Source: Cavia porcellus
Taxonomy: Eukaryota > Chordata > Mammalia > Rodentia > Caviidae
Reading direction: 5' to 3'
Length of the DNA stretch: 64,000 nucleotides
NCBI RefSeq assembly: GCF_034190915.1
Contig: NW_026947485.1
Coordinates: 36,779,519 to 36,843,518, forward strand
The notes below the pieces were generated by a model, which saw only the letters and a list, made by a program, of their open reading frames with translations, was not told where the DNA came from and made no database searches. The position numbers and the translations under genes were made by a program. Below are positions 10,021 to 21,108 of the stretch, one piece after another; positions within the stretch are counted from its first letter, which is position 1; each line of letters starts with the position of its first letter.

Positions 10021-11211
10021 TTGTAACGTGAAAAATGGTTTTCAACTTTAAAAGAATTCTCCCATTTGCCTGAGAACACATTTATTTATTGTACTTGTTA
10101 TAATCAGATAATCAGAAGGCAACTCTCAGGGTGGGGGGTGAGTTCCTTGGGCCTCCATTAGGGATTTCTCATTAGCCCTTCAAGGAGGCATGTGAAAAAG
10201 TCAGCAGCCACTGTGAGAAGCCTAAGCCCAGGCACTGTCACCTCCTCAAAAAGGTGCTCCAAACACCCAGGGCCTTGGCAAGTGTCCTTCCTTATCACAG
10301 ACTCTACAGCTTGTGGGGCACCAGTGATAGGACAGAGGAGACTCTGAACCGTGGGATGGGGCCAAACACTGTCCCTGAATTAAATGTGTAGCTTTGGGGA
10401 GGGAGCAGTGGCAGTCGCATCCCTGACTGACAGCCCTTTAGATTAGCATTCCTGCAGAGTCTTCTGGCTTTTCCCTGGGGCTCTTTCCCTATGCACCACA
10501 TTGTTTCACTCCCTCTCTCTCCTCTAAATAGTTTAAGTCCTGAAGATGCTGTCCTTAATAAATCCTTCCTTCTTATCCCACAGGAACACACTCAGCCTGA
10601 TTATTCTACTTTTTAGTAGGAAAACATGTAGAGCAGAGGGTGGACTAGGGTGGGCCCTGTAGCACTAGTCATCCTCCAGACCTGAGCCTGAGAGGAGACT
10701 CTGACCTTACTTCTCTTACGCCACTCCTGCTGCAGGTTTTATTAGTAGAGGAGGAGTCTATGTAGCCAAGAGAATATGAGCTCTTTGCCCAGTCCAGCAC
10801 TAGGGCTCCATGTAGCCTTATCCTGTGAGCCTGGTACAAAGGTGGCGAGAAACAAGGCCCACGGTCACAGGGCATGTGCAAGTGAGGGATGCAAAGCTGT
10901 ACTAACAAATAAATCCAAAGCAGTTGGTGGAAAAAAAGCAAAAAGTCTACTCATCACTTACGTGGGATTTTGACTTAAAGACACAGATCCGTTCCACATA
11001 GTCACTGAAGACTCAGTTCAGTGGCTGCAGCGCCTGGCTCCCATGAGTTCCCTGGGCACGAGCATCAGCCAGCCAGAGGGAGACAGCTCGGCCGAGTATG
11101 AGGGGAGGTCTTCATGGGCTAAGCCTGGAAGTGGCACTCATCCATTCTGGTCACTTCCATTTCTAGATTGCAGTCCTATGGCCTAATGTGACATCAAAAA
11201 AGCGAAATTAA
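10021..11211. other. Unassigned non-coding DNA
   Basis: About 1.2 kb. The stretch 11000-11170 may be the left part of an old unassigned interspersed repeat that resumes after the ID element. No gene signature is seen. Confidence 0.45.
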
Positions 11212-11318
11212 GGGCTGGGGATTTAGCTCAGTGGCATAAGCACCTGCCTGGCAAGCGCAAGGTCATAGTTCGATCTCCAGTACTGCAAAAAAAAAAAAAG
11301 AAAGAAAAGAAAGAGAAA
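11212..11318 (+). mobile_element. ID-type SINE with A-rich tail
   Basis: The head 'ggctggggatttagctcagt' and A box, then 'ataagcacctgcctggcaag', and the B box side 'gttcgatctccagtactgc' are followed by an A/AAAG tail. It is tRNA-derived and Pol III-type. The body is almost intact, so it is young relative to neighbouring repeats. Confidence 0.92.
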
Positions 11319-11399
11319 GTATTCTAGTGGCATGCCCAAGAAGAAGAGTGGATTTTGATGGGTAGGTGCCATCTCCACCAAATCTTATTACCAAACTTT

Positions 11400-11490
11400 G
11401 GGTTCATAAACAAGTATTTATTGCCTACTATATAGGAATTAGGAATGCAAAGATGAGTATGACACAGAGTCCCGCCCTTGGAATCTCATC
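11400..11490 (-). mobile_element. L2 LINE 3' end, antisense
   Basis: 'acaagtatttattgcctact' and 'gaatgcaaagatgagtatga' are the antisense of the L2 3' end ('agtaggcactcaataaatac'). Confidence 0.65.
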
Positions 11491-11596
11491 TGCTCAGTAA
11501 CTGAAGCCAACTTCACAGGGTTTGGGAATGAAGAGCTGGACCGTATCAGGCCCCTCATAACTCTTCAAGTGCAATGCAGATAATAAGAGGACCTGA

Positions 11597-11760
11597 GTCA
11601 GGCAGGGTGGCACACACCTGTAATCCCAGGCTCTGCAGGCTGCAGCAGGAAGATCACACATTCAAGCCTAGTCCAGGGAATTTCAGGACTTAGTGAGACC
11701 CATGCAACTCAATGGCAAGATCCTTGGTTCCATACTGCAAAAAAGAAAGAAACGAAGGAA
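11597..11760 (+). mobile_element. B1-dID (MEN-type) dimeric SINE
   Basis: The B1 half 'ggtggcacacacctgtaatc' runs to 'ggacttagtgagacccatgc'. The shortened ID half 'caagatccttggttccatac' follows, then an A/GAAA tail. Confidence 0.88.
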
Positions 11761-11872
11761 AATGGGAAAGGAGGGGTCTGTGCCCCACAGGCAGGCAAAT
11801 GAGCCATTACAGAAATCCTCAGGTAATAACGTTAAGCACATACCTATGACCAGAGTGCCCAGGCCAGGTAGG

Positions 11873-11957
11873 TGTATGTTTGAATGTGTGTATGTATACA
11901 CATGTGAATGTGTTTGTAAGCACACATGCGTGTACAGGAGCACATGGGTGTGTAGGA
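11873..11957. repeat. Imperfect TG/CA-rich microsatellite
   Basis: Alternating TGTG and CACA motifs such as 'gaatgtgtgtatgtatacac', much interrupted. Confidence 0.8.
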
Positions 11958-13440
11958 CAGAAAGAGAGAGGATTAAATGACATTCAGAACTAGCCAAAAT
12001 CTTCAGCTAAGGAGAACATTTCTCTCTACTCGGAGGTTGTATTATCATAGTTTACAAGTTTGAGTAGTTACAAATGAACTCTGTATCTCCGTTAATACTC
12101 CTGGGCTTTCTTAGGACTTCTACATAAAAAGATTGAGCTATGTGCTGCAGAATTTAACAAAAATCCACCCCCATAATATTCTAGCCCAATAGTTCAGCCT
12201 TTTGTTGTGCCCCAATTCTCATCACAGTATGATACAGGCAGCCATGACCAAGTGGGGCACAGTGACCAGTAGTCAAGGTCAAGCAGATATGTCCCAGTCC
12301 CACAGGGATATGGAAAAAAAGCCCCATGGTCCAATGCTTTCTAAAAGATCAGACATGCAGGCTTCCTTGGCAGAGGATGCCCTGGCAGAGACTTCCCAGC
12401 TAGTATAGACAGAACCTTTTTCTTCAGAGCAGGCAAGGAGACCACTAAGCAATAGGAATACGAGGAAGACAGTTCCAAGCCAATGAAGGCCATTGCATCC
12501 CCTAATGAAGTCAGAGGAGGTGAGCATTCTGAGACCATCCTGGAAGCCCTAGGCTGGGGCTGGAGAAGTGGCCAGAAGAAGATAACCGAAGTGGAAGCTT
12601 GGAGCTGATGGGTCCTTGAACTTCCAATACTCTTAGGCCAGCATATGAGGCATTTGGTTTCAAAGTCAGTATGATCCTTACTCCAGTTCAGAATGACCCC
12701 TTCCTCACTGCAACTTCCCCTCCCCAAGAGGGAGGCAACAGTCACCCAGTCCCCAAGAGAAGGGGAGTGCTGAGTGGGATCCAGCCTGTGCAGTCTAAAG
12801 TGGTTACCACTTTCCCTTTCACTGAAGAAAACCATGCCTCTGGCACCACCCCAGCCTGCAGGCTTCCTCTAGCTTCGGGCTGAGGTTGGAGAAGCCCTAG
12901 AGTGGGGTACAGCCATTCTTCAACAGTCAGCTTATTAGAGTGGGGGAAAGGTGGAAACCCATAGTCATATTAGCTCCCTAGTAGATGATTACAATGATTT
13001 CTACCACTTGTGCAGAGCTTGGTAGCTAGCAAGGCCTTTTATTGTCACCCTCCCCGAATGCCTCTGGATATGTGGCCAAGGAAAGCAGGAGGATTCTCCA
13101 GCCCCATTCCTTAATCCTTCAGACTCAGGCCCATCAGGGTCCCTCTTCTGGCAGAAGGGACAAGCCATACAGGGTCTGGGCCTCTTCCTACCACTTATTT
13201 GCAGTGGTGGGCTTCCCCTTTGCCAGCACAAGCATTCTCCCAGGATGGCCCCACTCTGGAAGGAGGCATTGCCACACCTTCTTTGGGCTAAAAGGATCCT
13301 CAGAGGACATTCAGCCACTGCCCGTGCCTCTGGGAAAGACAGGCGGTCCCTGAATCTTCAAGCACAGATGGGAGCCTGTCCTATTTTTGCAAAATTCCGC
13401 AAAACATGTCACCATCTGCTTAGGTAGTCAGACGTGTACC
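11958..13440. other. Unassigned non-coding DNA
   Basis: About 1.5 kb with GC near or above 48% in parts. Overlapping chance frames exist on both strands (for example 164 codons on the minus strand at 12341-12835) without domains or splice-flanked structure that I trust. Confidence 0.45.
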
Positions 13441-14391
13441 AGGATTGGACAAGACTAAATAGGAGATGGCAGTGGTGCCACTTATGACTGAGGTCAGCCA
13501 TCATGGCACTGAGGCCTATCTTACCAGGACACCACTGTCCTATCCACAGATGTTAATTCCTCCATCTGTGACATGGGGACACTGGGGAGCATCACAGCTT
13601 CCAAGAGACTTACTTGAGGAGCTTCTTTTAAAGCATAGGCCTTGTCCCAAACACTCTTAAGGAGTAAGTATGGGATGTGATGTAGGCACATGTGTCTGTG
13701 AAATAGCTCATAGACAACTCTGATGTCCAGCCAAAACATGAGCTCTGGCCAACCTCAGCTTATAGATCTTCATGACTATCCTAAAGGACAAAAAGGACAC
13801 ATATGCTTAGATCACTTCCTAGGTGGTGAAGCTGAGGCTCATGACACTGGATATCACATTTAGTTAGGCTAAAATCAAAAGCCACAGTTCTGGTATGCAG
13901 TCCTCCACATGATGTCCCCATCACACCTGCCTGTTAGAAGCAAGACAGGAAGCCCTTAGGAAGCTGTCCTTGCTAAACTATGTACCTCTTAACAAAGGTG
14001 GAGCCTTTGAAACACTTAGGGCTGAACTAATTTCCCAGGATCTGATCATACTCTGTCCTGTCCTACTTCTACTTCTGCATCATGGTGGGAAAGAAAATAT
14101 AACCCAGAGAAAGAAGGTTATCTCCACAATCAAGAGTGTTGTCTCCTGAAGACCAACCCTGCCAAGAGTATCATGTGCCTGCTGAGGCTCTCTGAGGCAA
14201 TTTCCAAACTTCTTTGATGATTAAAAAAAAGACACCCAGGAGTCTTATTCAAACAGCAAATTTTTAAAAGACTTTATTTTGAAAATTGGAAAAACAATTG
14301 GATTTAGTCCTTCAGAGGAGAGAGTTAAGAAACTATAGCATCAACAGTTGACTCAGTAACCCACATCATCACGGAAGCCCAGGGACACTGT
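13441..14391. other. Unassigned DNA with faint MIR-like traces
   Basis: 'aattcctccatctgtgacat' near 13557 resembles the MIR core. A similar 'aattcctccattggtgacat' occurs near 14820. Both are too decayed to annotate firmly. Confidence 0.4.
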
Positions 14392-14411
14392 TCTAGGACA
14401 GTGGTCCTAGA
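14392..14411. other. Perfect short inverted repeat
   Basis: TCTAGGAC, a 4-nt spacer AGTG, then GTCCTAGA: an 8-bp perfect stem. It lies in unique-looking sequence. Confidence 0.9.
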
Positions 14412-14502
14412 CAGGATGGTTGTTCAAACAGGGCAGGGCTCTGACTTGGCATACCCTCCTTTCAAGTTGTCTTGATGCTTCACTAGGAATTTCCCTCTGG
14501 AG

Positions 14503-14710
14503 CAGTTCTCTAACCTGTACACTATCAACACTGGGACCTGCTCATCTACTGTTGTGGGTTCGTCCTATGCACTGGTGAAACTGGCATCTTAAGTCTCCAC
14601 TCATAGGTGCTAACAGCACTGCCCATCCAATTGTGACAGCCAAAAGATGTCTCTAGGCAGGTCATCCTTGACAGTGGGAGCAGAATTGACCCCAATGGAG
14701 AACCCTCAGT
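14503..14710 (+). mobile_element. hAT-type non-autonomous DNA transposon (MER class)
   Basis: 'gttctctaacctgtacacta', 'tcctatgcactggtgaaact', 'attgtgacagccaaaagatg' and 'aatggagaaccctcag' follow a common mammalian hAT-Charlie MER repeat with 'cagtggttctcaacc' ends. No clean target duplication is visible. Confidence 0.65.
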
Positions 14711-15239
14711 CTATTTGGAAGGCTGAAGGCCTGGCTGTGGGGAACCCCACTGGTCTCTGACTGGTTCTAATACTGATCCTCTTTGTGGATTGAGGCCTTT
14801 TGTACATCTCCTGAAACCTGAATTCCTCCATTGGTGACATGAAGACACACTGTCTATCTTCCAGCAACATTGTAGAGATGGATACTGATTTAGGAAATGG
14901 CTTAAGATAATTAGCTATAGGTCTCCCAAGGATTATAGCATTCACCATTTCTGCCACTTTGAGAGAGCTCAGGGTGGGGAATAGAAACAGTCTTTCAGTT
15001 CTGTGCTCTGAAGTGGGCCCAGGACCTGTCACTGTGTAACCCAGTGTCATTACAGTCACAGGACTATGAGAGAGCCTGGGAGATGTGACAACCCATGAAG
15101 CAGACAGGAAGTTCTAGAAACCAGCCTTTTTTGGAAAACCCACCCCTTTGCCCTGCTGTCTCTGGGTGTCATGGATACAGAGAGGAGTCATTTTTTGCCT
15201 TAGGGAGAGAGAGAAATTGAATCTAGAGGCACCGCATGG
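14711..15239. other. Unassigned DNA with a possible MIR remnant
   Basis: 'gaattcctccattggtgaca' to 'aggtctcccaaggattatag' (14820-14940) follows the MIR 3' order loosely. A 117-codon minus-strand frame here is judged spurious. Confidence 0.4.
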
Positions 15240-15500
15240 ATCATCTTAGCAGCATCTCCTATATTAAAAAAATAAAGAAAAAACACCTCACGAAACAGTC
15301 AGCAGCCAAATTAATTGTTTTCTTGATTAACAAAATACAATTAAGCCCCAAATGCTGCCGCTTGGGGGAAGGTTAGTCTCATTTTTTTCTGGGGACTGTT
15401 CTGGCCACTGAGCAATGACAGCTTCATTCTGATCCCTCCAAGAGGGGCCGAGAGAGACATAATGCCACAAACTCATTATGACCACACCATATAATTCCTC
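15240..15500. promoter_or_regulatory. Candidate conserved non-coding block, homeodomain-type sites
   Basis: This is a repeat-free block with clustered TAATT-type sites ('aaattaattg', 'cttgattaac', 'caattaagcc') beside retained CpGs and a GC-richer right flank. Such composition is common in vertebrate enhancers, but conservation is not visible from one sequence. Low confidence. Confidence 0.25.
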
Positions 15501-16117
15501 TCCAGGGAAGCCAGCCCCAGCCTCAGCCCTGCCCCAGCCCCAGCTAGTGGGAGGGACAAAAGGCAGACTGGAGTGTTGTCAGTGAACAGCACTGAGCACA
15601 GCTTCCAGAGGCAGCAGGCCAGTGAGCCACATTCTGGGAAGTAGTTGAGAGTAGCAGACCGGGTAACAAAATCCAAGTGCCTAGAACTGCTCTGTGGGCA
15701 AAAGGAGTATTTGTGGAATCAAGAAGAAAAGAAGAGAAGAAGGGAGGCAGGATTAAAAAGGAGAGGGAATATGCAGTGAACCCCAAATATACAGAGGCTG
15801 TCAAAGTTTTAAAAAATGATTGCAGTAAAACACACAGTGGCATTAACCTCCCTAAAACACCCCCTACATTTGAATGCACCTGTCTCATCATTCTTGCCAC
15901 TTGCTGAAGCAATTCTGGAAGTCTTTTTTTGTAAATGTTCTATGATTTGTGTCTGAACACCCTGCTAAATCCTAATGCAATCATGAGGGCAAGTTTCTAG
16001 AATTTGTGGTTGATTCATTGTCTAGTGCTCAGATTATAGGTGTGAGTGCTACACCCACCCTAGGGTAGGTAGCCTAAATACAATGTAAGGGACAAAAAGA
16101 GTCTTTTCTTGAGCTTC
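15501..16117. other. Unassigned DNA; purine run and possible B1 remnant
   Basis: 15718-15772 is GA-rich. 'cagattataggtgtgagtgc' (16029-16048) resembles an antisense B1 end. No gene is recognised. Confidence 0.4.
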
Positions 16118-16310
16118 CCTTTTTTTGTTCTTGTTGATTTTCCTGTCTTCTACCACCATGAACTGTTACCTTCTGCGATGTGCCACTGTGTCGTGGAGCT
16201 AGCTGAGTATGGACAGCAACTTTCACAAACTGTGAGCTAAATAAACCTTTCCTATCTTAATTTTGGGCATCAGGTATTTTGTCTTAGCTATGAGAAAAGT
16301 AACCAACACA
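16118..16310 (+). mobile_element. MaLR-type LTR, 3' end
   Basis: 'caaactgtgagctaaataaa' followed by 'ttgggcatcaggtattttgt' and ending near 'aagtaaccaacaca' is the MaLR LTR 3' end. It is paralogous to 2191-2398. Confidence 0.7.
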
Positions 16311-16524
16311 GGTGTCTTTTGTTGCTCTGTTGTAGCTGTCTTGTTGTCTTGAATCTATTAAAAATGTTTATCTTTCTTTTGACTTTGGGAAAGAGCCAGA
16401 AATTGCATGGGGTTAACTTTTTTAACTCAAATATTCACTATATATTTTGATTACTCCTTCAGCATTTGAAGTACCTTTATGAAATTGTGTTTTGGGGACA
16501 CTGGCACCTAACTGTGTTTTGGAG

Positions 16525-16651
16525 TTAAAAATTATAATTGATAATAAATAATTAATAATAATAAAAATTCTTCCCATTTATTAAGTACCTGCCATCTGTT
16601 AGGCCCCCTGTCCAATTCTTGCCATTGGCTGCTTCATATGCCTTTTCCATC
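16525..16651 (-). mobile_element. MIR, antisense, part 1 of a split copy
   Basis: 'cccatttattaagtacctgc' followed by 'catctgttaggccccctgtc' is the antisense MIR 3' end ('...tattgagtgcttactatgtgccaggcact'). It resumes at 16977. Confidence 0.6.
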
Positions 16652-16976
16652 TGACCATTAGCTTTGCTTATCAACTTGATTGATTTGAGAGATGCATAGG
16701 TGATTAGTAAAGCACACTTCCTTGGTGTGTCTAGTGGCTGTGTGATCTTGGAGACTGCATCTGGTCCCTGGTCTCTCCCTGTCTGGTGCTTTTCCCCTGC
16801 TCTCTGCTTCCCAGATACTGTAAGTTGAACAGCTCTCCTCTGCCATGCTGTTCTCACCTGAAAGCCAGCTTACCACACACTGAAATCTCTGAAACTGAGC
16901 ACCAATAAACATCCCTTCCTTTAAATTGCAAGTTCAGATGTTTTGTCCCAATAATGGAAAATCTGACTAATACCTC
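16652..16976 (+). mobile_element. ERVL (MLT2-type) LTR, internally shortened
   Basis: The 5' side reads 'gcttatcaacttgattgatt' and 'gtaaagcacacttccttggt'. The 3' side reads 'gagcaccaataaacatccct' and 'aatctgactaatac'. This matches the start and end of ERVL LTRs, with the poly(A) signal before the end. It is shorter than typical 450-500 bp copies. Confidence 0.6.
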
Positions 16977-17085
16977 AACAATTTGTCAGTTTTACATCCA
17001 AGCATACACAGAATTTGAGTGACTCGTCCCAGTGGAAAGATTTGCACTCAAGTCTCCCTGACCCATGTTGTCCACTACCATATGC
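16977..17085 (-). mobile_element. MIR, antisense, part 2 of a split copy
   Basis: 'gagtgactcgtcccagtgga' and 'gatttgcactcaagtctccc' correspond to antisense MIR 'aagtgacttgcccaaggtca' and 'gggattcgaacccaggtct'. In MIR these directly continue part 1. Confidence 0.6.
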
Positions 17086-17427
17086 TGGTGACAATTCTCT
17101 GAGGTCCCTGCCCCTGATGCACCAAATGTCCACAGAAGCAGAGCTGGAGCTATGTGACCAGTTACTCTTCTCTGCCCCTTCTATTGGATAAGTGCGTGGT
17201 GGAGACAAACAAAAGCAGCCTTGGATCCCTGTGGCACTCAGGAAAATGTTCTGAAGAATTTCTTCACACTTCGTTCAACTCTCTCGTTGGCCCTTAGTGC
17301 CCAGGATACCTTTACACCAACAGACACAGAGTTAGTGGGCTAAGAGGCAGAATGAAGAGAGGGGTAAGTCCAGAAAAAGGCAAAAAAAAAGCAACGTGAA
17401 CCCAGAAAGCAGAAAGAGCTTGGGTGT
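17086..17427. other. Unassigned non-coding DNA
   Basis: No recognised repeat or coding signal. Confidence 0.5.
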
Positions 17428-17511
17428 TTTGTTTTGTTTTTGTGATTTTCATTGTTGTGATACTACTGATTGAACCCAAGACCTTCACACTAAGCTACGT
17501 TCCCAATCCCT
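17428..17511 (-). mobile_element. ID-type SINE, antisense, degenerate
   Basis: A T-rich lead, 'ctgattgaacccaagacctt' (antisense B box side) and 'cactaagctacgttcccaat' (antisense A box/head). The central part is deleted. Confidence 0.65.
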
Positions 17512-18777
17512 TTTACCATGTGAGGCATGTATAAGAAAGGTCAAAGAGTCTAATTAGAATCACCGCCTGGGCTCTACAGCTTGGATAACATTTAGGGAAG
17601 CATGGCCAATCTATTTCATTGGTTCACATGACTAGGAGTGATATCAAGGAAGCTGGCACTGAAAAATTTAAATACAAGGACACATTGCCCTGAATGAGCA
17701 GCAGCTTGCTGTTTTCTTACTTAGTATAAAGTAAAAGTCATTATCTTCACCCATTTCTGTCCATTCATTGATACCAAATATATAAGAAAAGTCCCTGGAA
17801 ATATTCCAAAAACCATTAGGAAGTGGGTAGACTCATAGGAAGTCTTGGAAAAAGACTTCCCTACTTGGAAGAAAAAGAGAAATGTCTGCTCTGAGGACTG
17901 GGAGGGAGGAATCTCAGCCTCTGTGTGGTGAGATTGATCCACTGCATAGGGCCAGTTTCTTTCCAATCACAACCAGGATGAGAATGAGGAATTAGGAGTG
18001 GCTTCTTCTCCACTCTCCAAGAATAAGCAGCAGGCTGATAGATCATCATCCCTGTCAGCCCCACCAGCACTCCAAACAGAGGGGAAGGAGGGCGCATGGT
18101 GGTTCAGGCCACTGCAGCCTGATAGCATTGGCCCCATTCTACCTTCTACCGCCTTGTGTCTTAAAGAAAACTAATGTGGGCTATGTCTTGGAACCCCAGG
18201 ACTCAGGAAGCCCAAGCTAAGAAGGAAACCTTGTAAAGAGAAACGAACTACCCAGATCAGATGCTAATCTTGCTGAGGTGATACTGATTGCAGAAAACAG
18301 AGTATGATTGTCCAAGCCTCCTTAGGGAGCTATATGGATAGAAAGACCCAGTCTTGCCTCTACCAATGTCATGGGGGCCTGGGCAATAGGGACCTCATGC
18401 CAGCCTTTCTCTCTTTGAGTCATGGGAGCTCTGGAGCCTTCATGGCCGATGCTGCTATGTTTGGATCTTTGTGATGCTCACTCACGTTCCTCTGTGATTC
18501 AGCATGGACCACATTCCACATCCACCCACTTGCTTTGCTATTCAGTCTACCTGTAAAAATGTCTAAGGTCCGCTTTCCTGTCTGCCTGCAAAAGGCAGCC
18601 CCCACCCCCAAGGCCTGCCCCCTCTCTGCACCCTGAGACAGGAAGGAAAGGCCTTTGCTCCTCTGAGTGTAGTCCCCAGGGAAGAGGAAAGTGGAGAGCA
18701 GCACAGGTTAGACCTGCAAATGATAGGTCTGCCTATCAGCAGAGGTCTGTGTACTTCACAAAATGCATGCACGTTCA
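17512..18777. other. Unassigned non-coding DNA
   Basis: About 1.27 kb without recognised repeats. Several minus-strand chance frames of 78-94 codons overlap one another and show no domain. Confidence 0.45.
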
Positions 18778-19195
18778 CTGGCTCACTTAATTTATGCATT
18801 CGATTAGCAGATATTTACTGAGGGATAGGGTGTACCACATGCTGTTCTAAGCAGTGAGGACACTGTGGAGAGCATGGAAAGTCTCCATTCTCCTAGGGTG
18901 TCGAGTGGGGAGACAGGCAGCAAGTCACCAAAGGGAGATGATAATTTTAGATAATGATAAAGGAACTCAGGGAGTCAATTAGGACAAAGGGACAGCATGT
19001 AATTTTATGTGTGTGTTGGGGCAAGTAGGCTGTTCTCAATTGGACAGTGGTCAAGACCTCTCTAAGACAGTGACATTTGTAAAAAGAGTCCTAAAAATGG
19101 TGCTCCAGCTCTGATGCTCTGGGGAAAGTGCAGGCAAGGAGCTGAAAGGATAAAGGTTCTGAGGCAGTAGGAATTTGGAATGTGTGAGTGAGGTT
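18778..19195 (-). mobile_element. L2 LINE 3' segment, antisense
   Basis: 'gcagatatttactgagggat' and 'ccacatgctgttctaagcag' (antisense L2 tail) are followed by 'agacctctctaagacagtga' and 'agctgaaaggataaaggttc', the antisense of the L2 block around 'gtcacctcctcagagaggcc'. This is a long, collinear but diverged copy. Confidence 0.65.
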
Positions 19196-19304
19196 GCCAG
19201 CCTCCTATGGTCAGGTGGAGGCAGGAGGGGCGGGGCTCTCAGGGCCCAGAGACTGAGGGTCTGGGAAGCAGACAGAGAACACAGGCCCCTCTGTCGGGTC
19301 TGGT
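19196..19304. other. Short GC-rich unassigned stretch
   Basis: It contains several G-runs ('ggaggggcggggctctcagg'), with some potential for G-quadruplex formation. It lies between L2 and MIR copies. Confidence 0.4.
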
Positions 19305-19385
19305 TTGCAGGTAGGAAACGTGAAGCCCAGAGAAGTGAAGTCACTAGTCCAAGGTCATGTGCCCTTGATGCTGGTATTCCTGCTT
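19305..19385 (-). mobile_element. MIR core, antisense
   Basis: 'gtgaagcccagagaagtgaa' followed by 'gtcactagtccaaggtcatg' matches antisense MIR core 'gaggctcagagaggttaagtgacttgcccaaggtcac'. Confidence 0.7.
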
Positions 19386-19539
19386 ACACACAGTTCTTCA
19401 GATCTGGGTCTCATGCTGTGTCCTGTATAGGCTGCCTCTATGGAGTATGGCTGTGGGCAGGACCTCCTGTCTTCACACTGATGCAAAGCCCACTCCCCTA
19501 AGGTCTACACCACTGGGTGCTGCCTGTGCTTCTGACCTA

Positions 19540-19985
19540 TGAGGATTCACATTCATTTATTCACTCAACAAATACATATTAAAGATCCACTATGTGCCAA
19601 GATCTCTTCTAAGAGTTGCAAAGAGATAGAGTAGTGAATGGAATAGACCAAATCTCTCCCCTTGTGGAGCTAACACGTGAGTGAGAGGAGTTAGAATCCA
19701 AGTAAGTAAATCTTTGTAAAGTATGTGAAGTCCTGAAAAGTAGTAGTGTGAAAAGATGGGAGGGTTGGAGGGAATTCTGGGTAACAGTTTTCCATTTTTG
19801 ATAAGGAGGTGAACTTGCCTTTGGGGACAAGGTGACACCTGCCCAAACATCACAAGGTAGGAAAAAAGCAGCCATACAGCTATCGAGGGGAAAGAGCACT
19901 CAGGGCAGAAGAAATAGCAAATGCAATATCCTGGGCTGAGAGAGCCTAGGAGAGTTTGAAGAAGAGGTAGTGGAGACCCAATGCT
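19540..19985 (-). mobile_element. L2 LINE 3' segment, antisense
   Basis: 'tattcactcaacaaatacat', 'ccactatgtgccaagatctc' and 'ctccccttgtggagctaaca' are followed by 'aagagcactcagggcagaag' and 'atagcaaatgcaatatcctg'. This is a collinear antisense L2 3' end, the clearest L2 in the window. Confidence 0.85.
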
Positions 19986-20512
19986 TGCCACCAGCTTGTG
20001 CTCCAGCCTAGGCATTAATCCCACCAGTGCAAGGACCCGGCAAGTATCATAGCCTCGGTGCACTCCCCTTTGATTCTGGGCTCAAATATCCAAAGACCTC
20101 AGCTACACAGAGTGCTTCCCAAAACTAGGCTGGTGACAGCAAAGTCTCCTAGGGAGGTAAACAGGCAATAACATGCAGCCAAGAGCCCCAGGCTCCCAGC
20201 TGGAGCTGTGTCTCAACAGTGAAAAAGCGTCTTACGCCATTTGACTTCATCTTAGCTCTTCAGATATTTTATGCATTATGTAACTGCTGGATCCTAATGA
20301 AAGCTACTTACATAAATTTAGAGAAAACAGCAACAAAAGCACTTTTTAGAATACAAGACATCAGCTCTTTTTGTTCCTTTGCTCTTGGCATGAAAGTGAG
20401 TTACTACGACAGGTACTTCAGGAGGAAACATAATTTGGTGTTTTTCACCTTACTGTAGGGGTACTGACTCAGAAAACCTGTTACCATTAGCAGACAGCAA
20501 TTCATTTCCTAC
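19986..20512. other. Unassigned DNA containing one copy of an unnamed short repeat
   Basis: 20212-20305 resembles 20856-20940 (about 79% over the best 47 bp, no gaps). The rest shows nothing recognisable. A 79-codon plus-strand frame at 20219-20458 overlaps it and is not supported. Confidence 0.45.
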
Positions 20513-20578
20513 ATTTTTTTTCCAGTCTCCTTTTACTTTCTTCTTTCTTTCTTTTTTTTTTTTTTTTCTTCTTTTCTT
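20513..20578. repeat. Pyrimidine/poly-T tract
   Basis: CTTT-rich sequence passing into 16 or more T residues, then 'cttcttttctt'. Confidence 0.9.
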
Positions 20579-20784
20579 ACTAATTCAGCACCCTTTGATT
20601 GATAGGGCGCTTGTTCACCTTTATCCAGAGCTTAGAATAATATGTGGTGTGTGACAAAAATCACTATGGCTACTAGACTCGACCCATGAAAGCATGGCCT
20701 AGAAAGTGTAGACAAAAGTGAAATTCCATTATAATGCAGTGCAAGGAGATACACTAATGCATATTCAGATAGAAAGAACCTGTG

Positions 20785-21108
20785 TGGTATGGAGCTGAAA
20801 CCCACCACCTGGAGTTGGATGGTTTGGGCTCCATTCCTTACTCCAGTCCTTGAGTTTCAACAGAATAAAGACATCTTAAGCCACTTGCCTTCATCATAGC
20901 TCTTTTAGCATCAGAGAACAGCCAGTTCATAATAAAAGCTGAGAACTTGAAGTTAACATCTTAACCCAAACCTTGGCTTCCTCACCTACAAAATGAGCAT
21001 AGTAATTGCACTACTACCAAGAGGTATTGCAATAGTGAATGAAGTAGCCACTGGAAAGCAATTCGCACAGAAATCACTCTATAAAAGTAAGACATCATTA
21101 TTAGATTT
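20785..21108 (+). mobile_element. MIR, with about 100 bp inserted
   Basis: The 5' part is 'cacctggagttggatggttt'. The 3' part is 'ttggcttcctcacctacaaa', 'atgagcatagtaattgcact' and 'actctataaaagtaagacat', the MIR order. Between 20852 and about 20955 is foreign sequence related to 20212-20305. Confidence 0.65.

Noticed and set aside
12341..12835. 164-codon minus-strand frame
   Set aside because: No recognisable domain. Overlapping frames on both strands indicate a stop-poor composition and not coding.
19196..19304. GC-rich patch as a CpG-island promoter
   Set aside because: Only about 100 bp with few CpGs, enclosed by L2 and MIR copies.
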